Below, piece after piece: positions 45,051 through 54,840 of a DNA stretch of 64,000 nucleotides. The notes below the pieces were generated by a model. That model made no database searches. It was not told the DNA's origin and worked only from the letters and a program-made list of their open reading frames with translations. Source of the DNA: Flavobacterium sp. 1355 (GTDB lineage: Bacteria; Bacteroidota; Bacteroidia; Flavobacteriales; Flavobacteriaceae); NCBI RefSeq assembly GCF_017833415.1, contig NZ_JAFICC010000020.1, positions 39,613-103,612 of the forward strand. The letters run 5' to 3'. Each line of letters starts with the position of its first letter. The stretch's first letter is position 1. The position numbers were made by a program, and so were the translations under genes.

Positions 45051-47219
45051 ATGAAAAGAGAGAATTTTAAAATTAAAAAGTGCAATTCCTTAAAAATGGC
45101 TGTATCAGTGACGCTGTTATTTCTTTGTTCGTTTAAAGGATATTCTAAAAATGAAGAAAACACAAAAGACGCTTTGGCAGTAATAGAAAGGCTTATAGGA
45201 AATCGGTCCAGTGAGTTTGAATTAAGTATTGTTGAGAACAAAGAGAATAATAAATCAGATTGGTTTGAAATTGAAACAAAAAACAATCAGGTAAAAATAA
45301 AAGCCTCAAATAATACGGCAATTTGTTATGCAGCTTATAATTTTCTAAGAGATATAGGAGCCGTCTTAGTGAGTTGGGAAGGAAATAGAGTTGATTTGCC
45401 TAAGGCATGGCCACAATATTCAAAAAAAGGAACTACACCATTTCAATACAGAGAATATTTAAATGCCTGTACTTTCGGGTACACTACTCCTTGGTGGGAC
45501 TGGAAACGCTGGGAGCAGGAAATCGACTGGATGGCCATGCACGGAATCAATCTTCCCACTGCAATGGAAGGCCAGGAAGCGGTGTGGCAGGAACTATGGA
45601 AAGAGTATGGTTTGACCAGCACTCAATTAGAAACTCATTTTGCCGGACCGGCCTTTTTGCCATGGCAGCGTATGGGAAACATCAACAGTCTTGAAGGGCC
45701 GTTGCCGCAAGAATGGTTTAGTAAAAAAGAAGAACTTCAAAAGAAAATATTGGAAAGAATGAGGGCTTTAGATATGCATCCTGTTGTACCGGCATTTAGC
45801 GGTTATGTTCCTAAAGCTTTTGCAGAAAAACATCCGGAAGCCAAAATAACAGAATTAAAATCCTGGTCGGGAGGTGGTTTTGCGAGTACTTTTCTATTAG
45901 ATTCTAAAGATCCTTTATTTAAAAAAATAGGAAAACGCTTTATTGAAATTTATACCAAAATGTATGGAAAGTCTAATTTCTATCTGGCAGATTCTTTTAA
46001 TGAGATTGAACCTCCGGTTTCGGAACATAATAAATATGAAGAACTTTCTAATTACGGAAGTGCGATTTATGAAACCATTAATGAAGCCGCGCCGGGTGCA
46101 GTCTGGGTTATGCAGGGATGGCTTTTTGGAGACAATAAAGAATTCTGGACAAAAGAGGCTACGAGTGCATTTCTAAGTAAAGTACCAAACGATAGATTGA
46201 TGATCCAGGATTATGCCAATGACAGATATAAGGTATGGGAAAACCAGGAAGCCTTTTATGGTAAGCAATGGACTTATGGTTATGTGCATAATTATGGCGG
46301 ATCTAATCCTGTATATGGAGACCTGAATTTCTATAAAAACGAATTGACGAGTTTGCTAAAAAATCCGAACAGAGGAAATGTTGTGGGGTATGGGGCAATG
46401 CCTGAAGGGTTAAATAATAATTCAATTGTATATGAATATATTTATGATCTTCCGTGGAGCCAGGGCGAACAGCCTATAAACGATTGGCTGACTAAATATT
46501 TAAATGCGAGATATGGACAAACAACTTCAAAATCTGTTTTTCAGGCTTGGGAATTATTACTGGAATCTGTTTACAATATCAAATATTGGGAAACTCGCTG
46601 GTGGAATGATAGGGCTGGAGCGTATTTGTTATTTAAACGCCCGACTGCAACAATTACAGAATTTAAAGGAAATCCCGGAGACAAGAAAAAACTAAAAGAA
46701 GCTTTGGATATTTTAACCAAAGAAGCCAAAAAGTTTGATAAAAAGAATTTCATTAATTACGATTTAATCGATGCTTCAAGACATTACTATTCACTTTGTA
46801 TCGATGAAGATTTGATTGAATGCGTAAAAGCCTATCAGCAAAAAGATATTTCAAAAGCAGATCAATTATTTCAAAAGATAGAAAAACAAGCTCTGGATAT
46901 CGATAAGATGATGTCAAGACAACCATTGAACAGTCTGGATGAATGGGTAAAATCGGCTTCTGATTATGGGGATTCTCCCGAAGTATCTCAATTGTACGTA
47001 AAAAATGCCAAAACATTAATAACGCTTTGGGGCGGAGAAGGTCATTTAAATGATTATGCTTCCAGATCCTGGCAAGGAATGTATAAAGGATTTTACTGGC
47101 CAAGATGGAAAATGTTTTTAGAAGCCCTAAAAAAATCAGCAGTGGATAACACTCCTTTTGATGAAACGAAAGAAAGGGAATTAATTAAAAATTGGGAAAT
47201 CAAATGGACTGAAAAATAA
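45051..47219 (+). CDS. GH89 alpha-N-acetylglucosaminidase
   Basis: The 722-residue protein matches the NAGLU family. It has a signal segment in the first 38 residues, and LNACTFGYTTPWWDWKRWEQEIDWMAMHGINLP near residues 140-172 (given as two parts: the W-W-D-W-x-R-W start and the MHGIN end). E318 in FNEIEPP and E452 in MPEGLNNNS are at the places of the two catalytic glutamates. It removes terminal alpha-linked N-acetylglucosamine. I used the ATG at 45051; an earlier GTG at 45042 is in frame but less likely. Located between GH31 and susC. The alpha-GlcNAc cleavage specificity is a strong hint to the substrate of the locus. Confidence 0.93.
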   Translation: MKRENFKIKKCNSLKMAVSVTLLFLCSFKGYSKNEENTKDALAVIERLIGNRSSEFELSIVENKENNKSDWFEIETKNNQVKIKASNNTAICYAAYNFLRDIGAVLVSWEGNRVDLPKAWPQYSKKGTTPFQYREYLNACTFGYTTPWWDWKRWEQEIDWMAMHGINLPTAMEGQEAVWQELWKEYGLTSTQLETHFAGPAFLPWQRMGNINSLEGPLPQEWFSKKEELQKKILERMRALDMHPVVPAFSGYVPKAFAEKHPEAKITELKSWSGGGFASTFLLDSKDPLFKKIGKRFIEIYTKMYGKSNFYLADSFNEIEPPVSEHNKYEELSNYGSAIYETINEAAPGAVWVMQGWLFGDNKEFWTKEATSAFLSKVPNDRLMIQDYANDRYKVWENQEAFYGKQWTYGYVHNYGGSNPVYGDLNFYKNELTSLLKNPNRGNVVGYGAMPEGLNNNSIVYEYIYDLPWSQGEQPINDWLTKYLNARYGQTTSKSVFQAWELLLESVYNIKYWETRWWNDRAGAYLLFKRPTATITEFKGNPGDKKKLKEALDILTKEAKKFDKKNFINYDLIDASRHYYSLCIDEDLIECVKAYQQKDISKADQLFQKIEKQALDIDKMMSRQPLNSLDEWVKSASDYGDSPEVSQLYVKNAKTLITLWGGEGHLNDYASRSWQGMYKGFYWPRWKMFLEALKKSAVDNTPFDETKERELIKNWEIKWTEK

Positions 47220-47437
47220 ATAAAAAATATACTGAGACCATAATAATACGTATGTAAGCAAAATATAACTTAAACTTTTAACGATTGCCTTAAACTTACT
47301 AAAAATATTAAATGAAATCTTTACGAAATCGATTAATTAATAAGTTTTTAACTATGTATTTTAGAAAAATAATTTTGAAAAGCCTTACTGTCATTGACTT
47401 TATAGAAATTATCCATGTTTATGAATAACTTGTCCAT

Positions 47438-47466
47438 TTGTTAACATTTCTTTAGCATTAATTTCG
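47438..47466 (+). promoter_or_regulatory. Candidate promoter of the susC-susD operon
   Basis: TTG at 47438-47440 and TAATTTCG at 47459-47466 are 18 nt apart; the -7 box has one mismatch to TAnnTTTG. The predicted start of transcription is about 25 nt before the ATG at 47500, so the leader is short. Confidence 0.5.
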
Positions 47467-47499
47467 TCAATACTATTTAACAAATTAACCAATATCACA

Positions 47500-50400
47500 A
47501 TGGAAAAACTCAAACTTTTATTATTAGCCTTTTGTTTTTGCTTCTCAATTAATACCTGGGCACAGAAAACAGAAGTGTCCGGTGTAGTTTTAGATGACAA
47601 AGGCATTCCACTGCCAGCCGCCAATGTACTAGAGAAAGGTACAACGAATTCATTAACAACAGATTTTGATGGGAAATTTAAAATTTCGGTTTCAAACAAA
47701 AATGCCACACTAATAGTTTCTTATATGGGATTTGAAGATTTGACTTTAAAACTAGACGGAACAAAATCAAATTATTCAATTCAATTAAGACCTACTACAA
47801 ACAGTTTAGAACAAGTTGTAGTAGTGGGTTATGGAAAAGGATCTCGTAAAAACCTTACTACTTCTGTAACTTCTGTAAAAGCTGAGGATTTAAACAGAGG
47901 GGCAATTAGTGATGTTGGACAGCTTTTACAGGGTAAAGTTTCCGGTTTGAACATTTCATCAAGTGGCGATCCTACAAAAACAGCTTCTGTAGTTTTGCGT
48001 GGAGCTTCTACATTAAATAGTTCACAAGGGCCATTTTATGTAATAGATGGTATTCCGGGAGTTGATATTTCAGTAATTGCACCAGATGACATTGCCACTA
48101 TCGATGTCTTAAAAGATGCTGCGGCAACTGCTATTTATGGTAACCGTGCTGCAAATGGAGTTATCATGGTAACAACAAAAAAAGGAAGTAAGGGCAGAAC
48201 GCAGATTGCATACAATGGTTATGTTGGCTGGGAAGAAGTGTCAAATAATCTTGACATGATGAATGCAAATCAGCTTAGAGCTTTTACAACTAAAAACAAT
48301 TTGAATTTTACTCCGGAAAATGATAAAGGTGCTAACACAAACTGGCAAAAAGAAATTTTACGATCAGAACGTGCAGCATCAAGCAGTCATAACTTATCGA
48401 TGAGCGGTGGCGGAGATCATGGAAATTATACAGCAAGTATCACTTCTATTAATAAAGAAGGGATAATGTTAAAAAGTGACTTTTCCCGTATTATTGCCCG
48501 CTTATCTGTTGAACAATTTGCTTTTGATGATAAGGTTAAATTTGGTTTAAACGTTACTAATTCCAGCACAAAATATCAAAATGTACCACAGAGAAATACC
48601 GTTCTTTTGCAGGCAGCAAGCTATCTTCCTGTTTCTCCGGTAAGGAATGCTGATGGAAGTCTTTTTGAAAATTTTACCAGTCCGGGATATTTTAACCCGG
48701 TAGCTTTAATTGAACATGGTACTGATGAAACGAAAACAGATAACCTTGTAGGTAACCTTACTGCAGAAGTAAAACTTCCGTTTGGATTTACCTATAATTT
48801 GAATTTGGCACACCAAAGATTAACGGCGTCTCATGGAGAATTTTATGACAGTTATTATTCACAATACAACAGTGCCAATTTTTACAACAACCCAGATCCA
48901 CCTTTGACAAAAACATTGGTTAATTTTGGTATAAATGGTTCTGCATTAAGAAATTCTTACGAAACCAGAAACAATATTATCGAAAGCTTCCTTACCTGGG
49001 ACAAAACATTTGGAGAGCATAAAATAAAAGCTGTCGCAGGTTACTCATGGCAGGAAAATACATTAGGAGACGGTTTTCAGGCTACAACAACTAATTTTCC
49101 TGTAGATAATGTAGGATATAATAACCTTGCTTTAAGTAATTACACCTCGGTTAATGGTTATGTAGTAAATTTTGGAGATAGTAAAGCCTATCAAAAAACA
49201 CGTTTAATAGCTTATTTTGGGCGTTTAAATTACAATTACAAAGACAAATATCTATTACAAGGATCACTTAGAAGAGATGGTGGATCTATGTTTGGAGCAA
49301 ATAATCGCTGGGGATATTTCCCTTCTGTAGGAGGAGCATGGAGAGTAGACAAAGAAAGTTTCATGAAGAATCAAAACTTTTTTAGTGATTTGAAATTCCG
49401 CGGAAGCTGGGGGGTAACAGGTAACTCTTCTGGATTTAATGCCTATACGGCACAGTTCATTTCCGGAAGCTTAGGAACTTTTTACTATAACGGACAACAA
49501 ATTGGAGCTTATGGGCCTAACCAGGCGGCTAACCCTGATTTGAAATGGGAAAAAACAGCTACAACAAATATTGGATTTGACTTCGCAATCTTAAAAGGAA
49601 AAGTATCTGGTTCTGTTGATGTATACAATAAAAAAACAACAGACATGATTTTTAACTATAATGTTAATCCTGTGCTTGTACCAGTAGGAACAATTGTAGC
49701 AAACGGAGGAACAATGTCTAATAAAGGTATTGAAGTTAGTTTAAGTACAACTCCGGTTAAAACGGCAAATTTCAGCTGGACAACTAATCTGAATTTGGCC
49801 CACAATAAAAATGAAATCGTAAAATTAACCAGCCCTTTCTTTGTTGGTGGAGATTCTATTCGTCGTGTTCAGCCAGACGGTGGTGGACAAACAGGAAGTA
49901 CATTACAGATTTTTAAAGAAGGAAAACCGTTAGGACAATTCTTTACATTGAAATATGCAGGAAAAAATGCTGATGGAGTTTCGCAATATTATGATAAAAA
50001 CGGCAATTTGACTACTACACCTCTAATTGGAGTAGATTACCATTATGCAGGAAGTGCACAGCCAAAATTATTAGCAGGATGGGCAAATAATTTTCAATAC
50101 AAAAAATTCGATTTAAGTATTTTCTTCAGAGGAGTTTTTGGTAATAAAATTTTCAATGCCAGCCGTGCCGATTTATTCAGGCCTAGTACTGCAATGACAA
50201 ACAATATTTTGGTTGATGCAGGAAACGAGGCGCCAAATGATTTAAACTCTTATAAATACTCGGATCGTTTTATAGAAGACGGAAGTTATATAAGATTAGA
50301 CAACATGACTTTAGGATATAATTTTGGTAAAGTGGGCAGGTATATAAGCAGCGTACGTATTTATCAAACCGTAAACAACGTTTTTGTTATTACCAAGTAC

Positions 50401-50511
50401 AAAGGAATTGATCCGGAAGTTGAACAAGGAGGAACAGCTCCTGGTGTAGATTCAAATAACTTCTATCCAAAAACCAGAACTTATATGTTTGGTGTAAATG
50501 TGATCTTCTAA
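47500..50511 (+). CDS. SusC/RagA-type TonB-dependent outer-membrane transporter
   Basis: The 1003-residue protein has a signal peptide (MEKLKLLLLAFCFCFSINTWAQ), a carboxypeptidase-regulatory-like domain at 25-95 (VSGVVLDDKGIPLPAANVLEKG), a TonB-box-like VVVVGYG near residue 107, a plug domain (VSGLNISSSGDPTKTASVVLRG, then DVLKDAAATAIYGNRAANGV) and a 22-strand barrel. The C-terminus ends in KTRTYMFGVNVIF, a typical final strand. It imports the oligosaccharides captured by SusD using TonB energy. SusD begins 6-18 nt after its stop, as usual for the pair. Confidence 0.96.
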   Translation: MEKLKLLLLAFCFCFSINTWAQKTEVSGVVLDDKGIPLPAANVLEKGTTNSLTTDFDGKFKISVSNKNATLIVSYMGFEDLTLKLDGTKSNYSIQLRPTTNSLEQVVVVGYGKGSRKNLTTSVTSVKAEDLNRGAISDVGQLLQGKVSGLNISSSGDPTKTASVVLRGASTLNSSQGPFYVIDGIPGVDISVIAPDDIATIDVLKDAAATAIYGNRAANGVIMVTTKKGSKGRTQIAYNGYVGWEEVSNNLDMMNANQLRAFTTKNNLNFTPENDKGANTNWQKEILRSERAASSSHNLSMSGGGDHGNYTASITSINKEGIMLKSDFSRIIARLSVEQFAFDDKVKFGLNVTNSSTKYQNVPQRNTVLLQAASYLPVSPVRNADGSLFENFTSPGYFNPVALIEHGTDETKTDNLVGNLTAEVKLPFGFTYNLNLAHQRLTASHGEFYDSYYSQYNSANFYNNPDPPLTKTLVNFGINGSALRNSYETRNNIIESFLTWDKTFGEHKIKAVAGYSWQENTLGDGFQATTTNFPVDNVGYNNLALSNYTSVNGYVVNFGDSKAYQKTRLIAYFGRLNYNYKDKYLLQGSLRRDGGSMFGANNRWGYFPSVGGAWRVDKESFMKNQNFFSDLKFRGSWGVTGNSSGFNAYTAQFISGSLGTFYYNGQQIGAYGPNQAANPDLKWEKTATTNIGFDFAILKGKVSGSVDVYNKKTTDMIFNYNVNPVLVPVGTIVANGGTMSNKGIEVSLSTTPVKTANFSWTTNLNLAHNKNEIVKLTSPFFVGGDSIRRVQPDGGGQTGSTLQIFKEGKPLGQFFTLKYAGKNADGVSQYYDKNGNLTTTPLIGVDYHYAGSAQPKLLAGWANNFQYKKFDLSIFFRGVFGNKIFNASRADLFRPSTAMTNNILVDAGNEAPNDLNSYKYSDRFIEDGSYIRLDNMTLGYNFGKVGRYISSVRIYQTVNNVFVITKYKGIDPEVEQGGTAPGVDSNNFYPKTRTYMFGVNVIF

Positions 50512-50529
50512 AATTAAATGCTAAAAATT

Positions 50530-52143
50530 ATGAAAAAGATATTAAAATATTTAGGGCTCCCAGTACTTATGGCTGGATTAATATGGTCTTGTGATGATCT
50601 TGAAGTACCTATAACAACACAATTAACACCTGAAGTATTTCCTCAAAACCCGGCACAATACATTCAGACTACAGGGCCAGTTTATACCGCATTTCGAGGT
50701 GAATTTTCATTTGCCTGGTGGTGGTCTCAATCCTTATCTACAGACGAAGCTATTTTGCCTGCAAGAGGAGGTAACTGGTTTGATAACAGAAACTATATCG
50801 CGATGCATTATCATGACTGGAATGCAGATAATGGAATCATAGGAAGTCTTTGGGACTGGTCATCTAAAGTGATCGGAACAAGCAATCAGGCAATTTCAAT
50901 TTTAAATCAGACAATGCCTGAAGGTGCAGATAAAAACACGTTGATTTCTGAATTAAAAACAATGCGCGCTATTTCTTATTATATGTTAATGGATAGTTAT
51001 GGAGATGTGCCATTAGATACATTATATGGAGACTTTACGCCTCATGCCAAAACTCCCAGAAAAGACGTTTTTAATTTTATTGAAAAAGAATTAAAAAAAG
51101 CAGTTCCTAATTTAAATCCGGCAGCAGGAATTACCACTTACGGAAGACCAAATAGACAGACTGCTAATGCAATGCTGGCTAAATTGTATTTGAATGCTGA
51201 GGTGTATACAGGCACACAACGTTTTAATGATTGTATTGCAGCTTGCGATCAGGTAATTAATTCTGGTTTATATGTGATTGAACCAAGAGCAACTTATCTA
51301 CAGATGTTTTATCCTAACAACGGACCTCAGATGAAAGAGTTCATTTTTGCAGTTCCTTACGATCCGGCAGCTGTTACAGTGGGTTATAACGGACAAATGT
51401 ATCACGCCCGTTATGATGTACCGCGTTCTGAAAGAGCGAAGTTCGGACTTCCTTTTACGCCAAGTGCACCAAGAAGTACCCTTCCTGAATTTTATGCTTA
51501 TTTTGATGATGCAAATGATATTCGAAATAAACAATGGCTTACCGGGCCTCAATTTATGAATGACGGCACTACACCTGTAATGGTTACGACAACCAAAAAA
51601 GGATACGACCAATTTTATACAGGATCTGATGGAGGAGCACCATATACTTATCAGGTAAATTTAACACCAGATATTATACCGCGTCAAAGTCAAACTTTAT
51701 TTGATCTTGGAAACGACGAAATCGCCTGGAACATGGGATACAGAAATATTAAATTCTATCCGGATGCTACTTCAACAAATCGTAACCAAAAGAACGACGT
51801 TCCTTTCTTACGTTATTCAGATATCCTTTTGATGAAAGCAGAGTCAATTCTTCGCGGAGGAGGTGCAACATTAGGACAAACTGCAGATGCATTAGTAAAT
51901 ATGGTTCGTTCTAACCGTACAACATCTGCAGCATTGAGCGGTGTAACTTTAGAAGAACTATATAAAGAAAGAAGCCGCGAGTTTACCTGGGAAGCATGGC
52001 ATAGAAATGATATGATACGTTTCGGAAAATACGAAGGACAATGGGGATACAAAACCAATACAGATGTTCGTCGTCGTGTTTTTCCAATCCCAACCAATGC
52101 TATGGTTTTAAATCCGGCCCTAACTCAGAATGATGGATATTAA
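50530..52143 (+). CDS. SusD/RagB-type outer-membrane glycan-binding lipoprotein
   Basis: The protein is a SusD-like lipoprotein of about 537 residues. I used the ATG at 50530 (M-K-K-I-L-K-Y), which puts the lipobox Cys at residue 21 in GLIWSC; the ATG at 50518 adds four residues. The Cys is followed by D-D-L-E, acidic residues that match the lipoprotein export signal of Bacteroidota, so it should reach the cell surface. TPR-like helices and the NRQTANAMLAKLYLNAEVYTG segment near residue 215 and the final NPALTQNDGY are typical. It is the lid/binding partner of SusC. Followed by a terminator. Confidence 0.95.
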   Translation: MKKILKYLGLPVLMAGLIWSCDDLEVPITTQLTPEVFPQNPAQYIQTTGPVYTAFRGEFSFAWWWSQSLSTDEAILPARGGNWFDNRNYIAMHYHDWNADNGIIGSLWDWSSKVIGTSNQAISILNQTMPEGADKNTLISELKTMRAISYYMLMDSYGDVPLDTLYGDFTPHAKTPRKDVFNFIEKELKKAVPNLNPAAGITTYGRPNRQTANAMLAKLYLNAEVYTGTQRFNDCIAACDQVINSGLYVIEPRATYLQMFYPNNGPQMKEFIFAVPYDPAAVTVGYNGQMYHARYDVPRSERAKFGLPFTPSAPRSTLPEFYAYFDDANDIRNKQWLTGPQFMNDGTTPVMVTTTKKGYDQFYTGSDGGAPYTYQVNLTPDIIPRQSQTLFDLGNDEIAWNMGYRNIKFYPDATSTNRNQKNDVPFLRYSDILLMKAESILRGGGATLGQTADALVNMVRSNRTTSAALSGVTLEELYKERSREFTWEAWHRNDMIRFGKYEGQWGYKTNTDVRRRVFPIPTNAMVLNPALTQNDGY

Positions 52144-52188
52144 AAATAAGAATTAGTAAGTACGCATTGTTACCCAATTTTAATTTTG

Positions 52189-52220
52189 AAAAGGAGAGGA
52201 GCGTAAATTCTTCTCCTTTT
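52189..52220 (+). terminator. Terminator after susD
   Basis: AAAAGGAGA (52189-52197) pairs with TCTCCTTTT (52212-52220), continuing TTACTAAAAC, about 45 nt after the susD stop. Confidence 0.7.
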
Positions 52221-52263
52221 TTACTAAAACTAGTTTGTTAGTTGCTAGTTTAGTTTTGTTTTT

Positions 52264-52330
52264 GAATGAAAGCAAGGCTTAATCGAATCCCGTTTGACAA
52301 AGCAGTGAAAGATTAAGCTTTGTAACATTC
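52264..52330. repeat. Imperfect inverted repeat upstream of first GH92 gene
   Basis: The 21-nt arm at 52264-52284 (ending GGCTTAATC) and the 20-nt arm at 52311-52330 (starting GATTAAGC, ending CATTC) are imperfect reverse complements, with an identical GCTTAATC core and the outer GAATG matching. The 26-nt centre is unpaired. It lies 85 nt before the GH92 start and may be an operator or a repeat remnant. Confidence 0.4.
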
Positions 52331-52414
52331 ATTTAACTTATGTTTTGAGAATACATTATAATCCAATAAAATCCTATATAAAACAATATTGTCCCAACAA
52401 TACAAACAGAATAA

Positions 52415-54715
52415 ATGAAACTAAATAAAATCTATAAAATAGGACGCATTGGAATAGGTTTAACTCTTGTTTTTTTAGTGTCGTGCAGTGCTCAGAAAAC
52501 TATTTCCTTAAAAAAGAAACAGTTATCAGACATGGTTTATCCGTTGTTGGACACCGAAAATTCCCGATGGTTTTACTTTTCATCAGCAAGTCGTCCGTTT
52601 GGTATGGTAAACCTAAATCCAGATACAGAAATTAACGGCGATTGGGGCGGCGGTTATAAATATTCTACAGATACAGTTAAAGGTTTCAGTCACGTTCACG
52701 AATGGCAAATGTCTGGCGTATCACTAATGCCAATAACAATTGCAGCAGGAAACAAACCAACTATTTTTAAAGACTTTTATTCAAAATTCAGTCATAAAAA
52801 CGAAATAATAACACCGGGATATCATTCCATAAAATTAGATCGATATCAAATAACGGCAGAATTAACCAGCACGCAAAGAGTTGGTTTTCATAAATATACT
52901 TTTCCAATAAAGGCACAAAAAGCAGTTCTTTTTAATTTGAACACTATTTTAGGACCTTGTGAAAACACAAATGGAAAATTAGAAAAAAACAATGATTATG
53001 AACTTTCGGGTTCATTAGTTTTGAGTACCAATTTCAGACGCCCAAAACCCTTAACCGTATTTTTTAAAATTAAAACAAATGAGCCGATTACTTCCATAGA
53101 AAGAGATAATCAGACAGGTAATTATTTAGTCAGTTTTAATAAAACGAAAGAACAAATACTGATGAAAGTTGGTATTTCTTATACTTCAACAGAAAATGCC
53201 AATACTAATATCGAAACCGAATTACCACATTGGGATTTTAATAAAACAGTTGACGATTCCAGAAAAGAATGGAGCAATTTACTGGGAAGAATAAAAGTAG
53301 AAGGAGGAACGCAAACCGACCAAAGAAGATTTTACACAGATCTGTGGCATGCGCTACAGGGCAGAAAAATGATCAGCGACGCAAATGGAGCCTATCCGGA
53401 TAATACAGGAGAAAAATTCAGATTAGGACAATTGCCTTTAAATGCTGACGGAAAACCAAAATTTAATCATTACAATTCAGATGCTTTCTGGGGTGCCCAA
53501 TGGACAATTAACAATCTTTGGGGATTGGTATATCCTGAAATTATGGAAGAATTTGTATATTCATTAATGCAATATTACAAAGACGGCGGTATGATTCCAC
53601 GCGGGCCTTCGGGAGGAAATGATACTTATGTAATGACCGGAGCTTCGGCAACACCTTTTATCGTGAGTGCCATTCAAAAAGGAATTGTAAAAGAAGATTT
53701 GGAGGAAATTTATACCGCGCTCAAAAAAAATCATATGCCGGGAGGTATTATGGAAAAAGCAGGATATGAACACAATACCAATATTGGCGGTGGATTAAAA
53801 TATTATTTAGAAAAAGGATATGTACCTTATCCGCTTCCAGAAGGCAATTTCGGAAGTCATGAAGACGGTGCAAGCCAGACTTTAGAATATGCATATCAGG
53901 ATTGGACTTTGGCACAATTGGCTAAAAAACTAAATCATGAAGAAGATTACAATTATTTCATCAAAAGGGCAAAAAACTATCAAAATGTTTTTGATACACA
54001 AATAGGCTGGATGCGTCCAAAAAACGTAGAAGGAAAATGGCGCGAAAACTACGATCCCTATCAATATGAAAATGGATTTATAGAATCAAATGGAGCACAA
54101 TCAACATGGTTTGTTCCGCATGATATTGAAGGTTTAGCCGTTTTAATGGGAGGAAAAGAAAAAGCTGTCGCAAAATTGAACACTCAATTTGAAACAGCTA
54201 AACAACAAAAGTATACTTCCGGTACATCGCATGATGCAGAATTACATCCCGAATTTAGCAGGATTCCTGTAAATTTTGGAAATCAGCCTTCTATACAGAC
54301 ATCCAATATTTTTACAGTATTAGGAAGGCCTGATTTAGCGCAGTATTGGACAAGAAATGTAATAAAAGAAACTTTCAGCGGATTATCTCCGGCCACCGGT
54401 TATAACGGCGATGAGGACCAGGGACTAATGGGAAGTTTGAATGTATTGCTTAAGTTGGGTTTATTTCAAATGAATGGAGGAACAGACCAGAAAGCCGTTT
54501 ACCAAATAGGAAGCCCTATATTCAATAAAATCTCGATTGCATTAAATCCGGAATATTATTCAGGTAAAACATTTGTGATAAAAGCTGAAAATAACAGTGC
54601 CGAAAATGTGTATGTAAAAGGCATCAAATACAACAATAAAACTGTAAAAGATTTTACTCTTTCACATAAGGAGATTACCAATGGAGGTGAATTAATTTTA
54701 GAAATGTCAAAGTAA
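52415..54715 (+). CDS. GH92 alpha-mannosidase-family lipoprotein (divergent active site)
   Basis: The 766-residue protein has a signal peptide with lipobox LVFLVSC (C24), and no acidic residues after the Cys, so it is probably a periplasm-facing lipoprotein. GH92 is a Ca-dependent exo-acting alpha-mannosidase family. Matching segments are SRPFGMVNLNPD near residue 60, GASQTLEYAYQDW near residue 487 and WFVPHDIEGL near residue 564, where E557 stands in the acid position. The base region reads GDEDQG (D666-E667-D668), whereas the paralogue at 54841 has GNDDSG, so one of the two acids is Glu instead of Asp. This may be a change of specificity. It is followed by the second GH92 gene after 125 nt. 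Confidence 0.88.
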   Translation: MKLNKIYKIGRIGIGLTLVFLVSCSAQKTISLKKKQLSDMVYPLLDTENSRWFYFSSASRPFGMVNLNPDTEINGDWGGGYKYSTDTVKGFSHVHEWQMSGVSLMPITIAAGNKPTIFKDFYSKFSHKNEIITPGYHSIKLDRYQITAELTSTQRVGFHKYTFPIKAQKAVLFNLNTILGPCENTNGKLEKNNDYELSGSLVLSTNFRRPKPLTVFFKIKTNEPITSIERDNQTGNYLVSFNKTKEQILMKVGISYTSTENANTNIETELPHWDFNKTVDDSRKEWSNLLGRIKVEGGTQTDQRRFYTDLWHALQGRKMISDANGAYPDNTGEKFRLGQLPLNADGKPKFNHYNSDAFWGAQWTINNLWGLVYPEIMEEFVYSLMQYYKDGGMIPRGPSGGNDTYVMTGASATPFIVSAIQKGIVKEDLEEIYTALKKNHMPGGIMEKAGYEHNTNIGGGLKYYLEKGYVPYPLPEGNFGSHEDGASQTLEYAYQDWTLAQLAKKLNHEEDYNYFIKRAKNYQNVFDTQIGWMRPKNVEGKWRENYDPYQYENGFIESNGAQSTWFVPHDIEGLAVLMGGKEKAVAKLNTQFETAKQQKYTSGTSHDAELHPEFSRIPVNFGNQPSIQTSNIFTVLGRPDLAQYWTRNVIKETFSGLSPATGYNGDEDQGLMGSLNVLLKLGLFQMNGGTDQKAVYQIGSPIFNKISIALNPEYYSGKTFVIKAENNSAENVYVKGIKYNNKTVKDFTLSHKEITNGGELILEMSK

Positions 54716-54730
54716 AATGCCTGCAATAGT

Positions 54731-54805
54731 TTTTTGCCACAGATTTTAAGGATTATAATGATTTTAAAAATAATCCGAATAATCAGTGAAATCTGTGGCT
54801 AAAAA
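54731..54805. repeat. Inverted repeat between the two GH92 genes
   Basis: GCCACAGATTT (54736-54746) and AAATCTGTGGC (54789-54799) are perfect 11-nt reverse complements; the interior is A/T-rich with weaker pairing (TTAAGGATTAT against ATAATCCGAATAATC). It resembles palindromic elements commonly dispersed in Flavobacterium intergenic DNA. Confidence 0.55.
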
Positions 54806-54840
54806 AAGAGTTTTTAGTTCTTAAAAAAATAAAATAAGTA

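Noticed and set aside
47354..47428. Short frame of 24 codons before susC
   Set aside because: No signal, no conserved pattern, and overlaps the region just upstream of the susC promoter.
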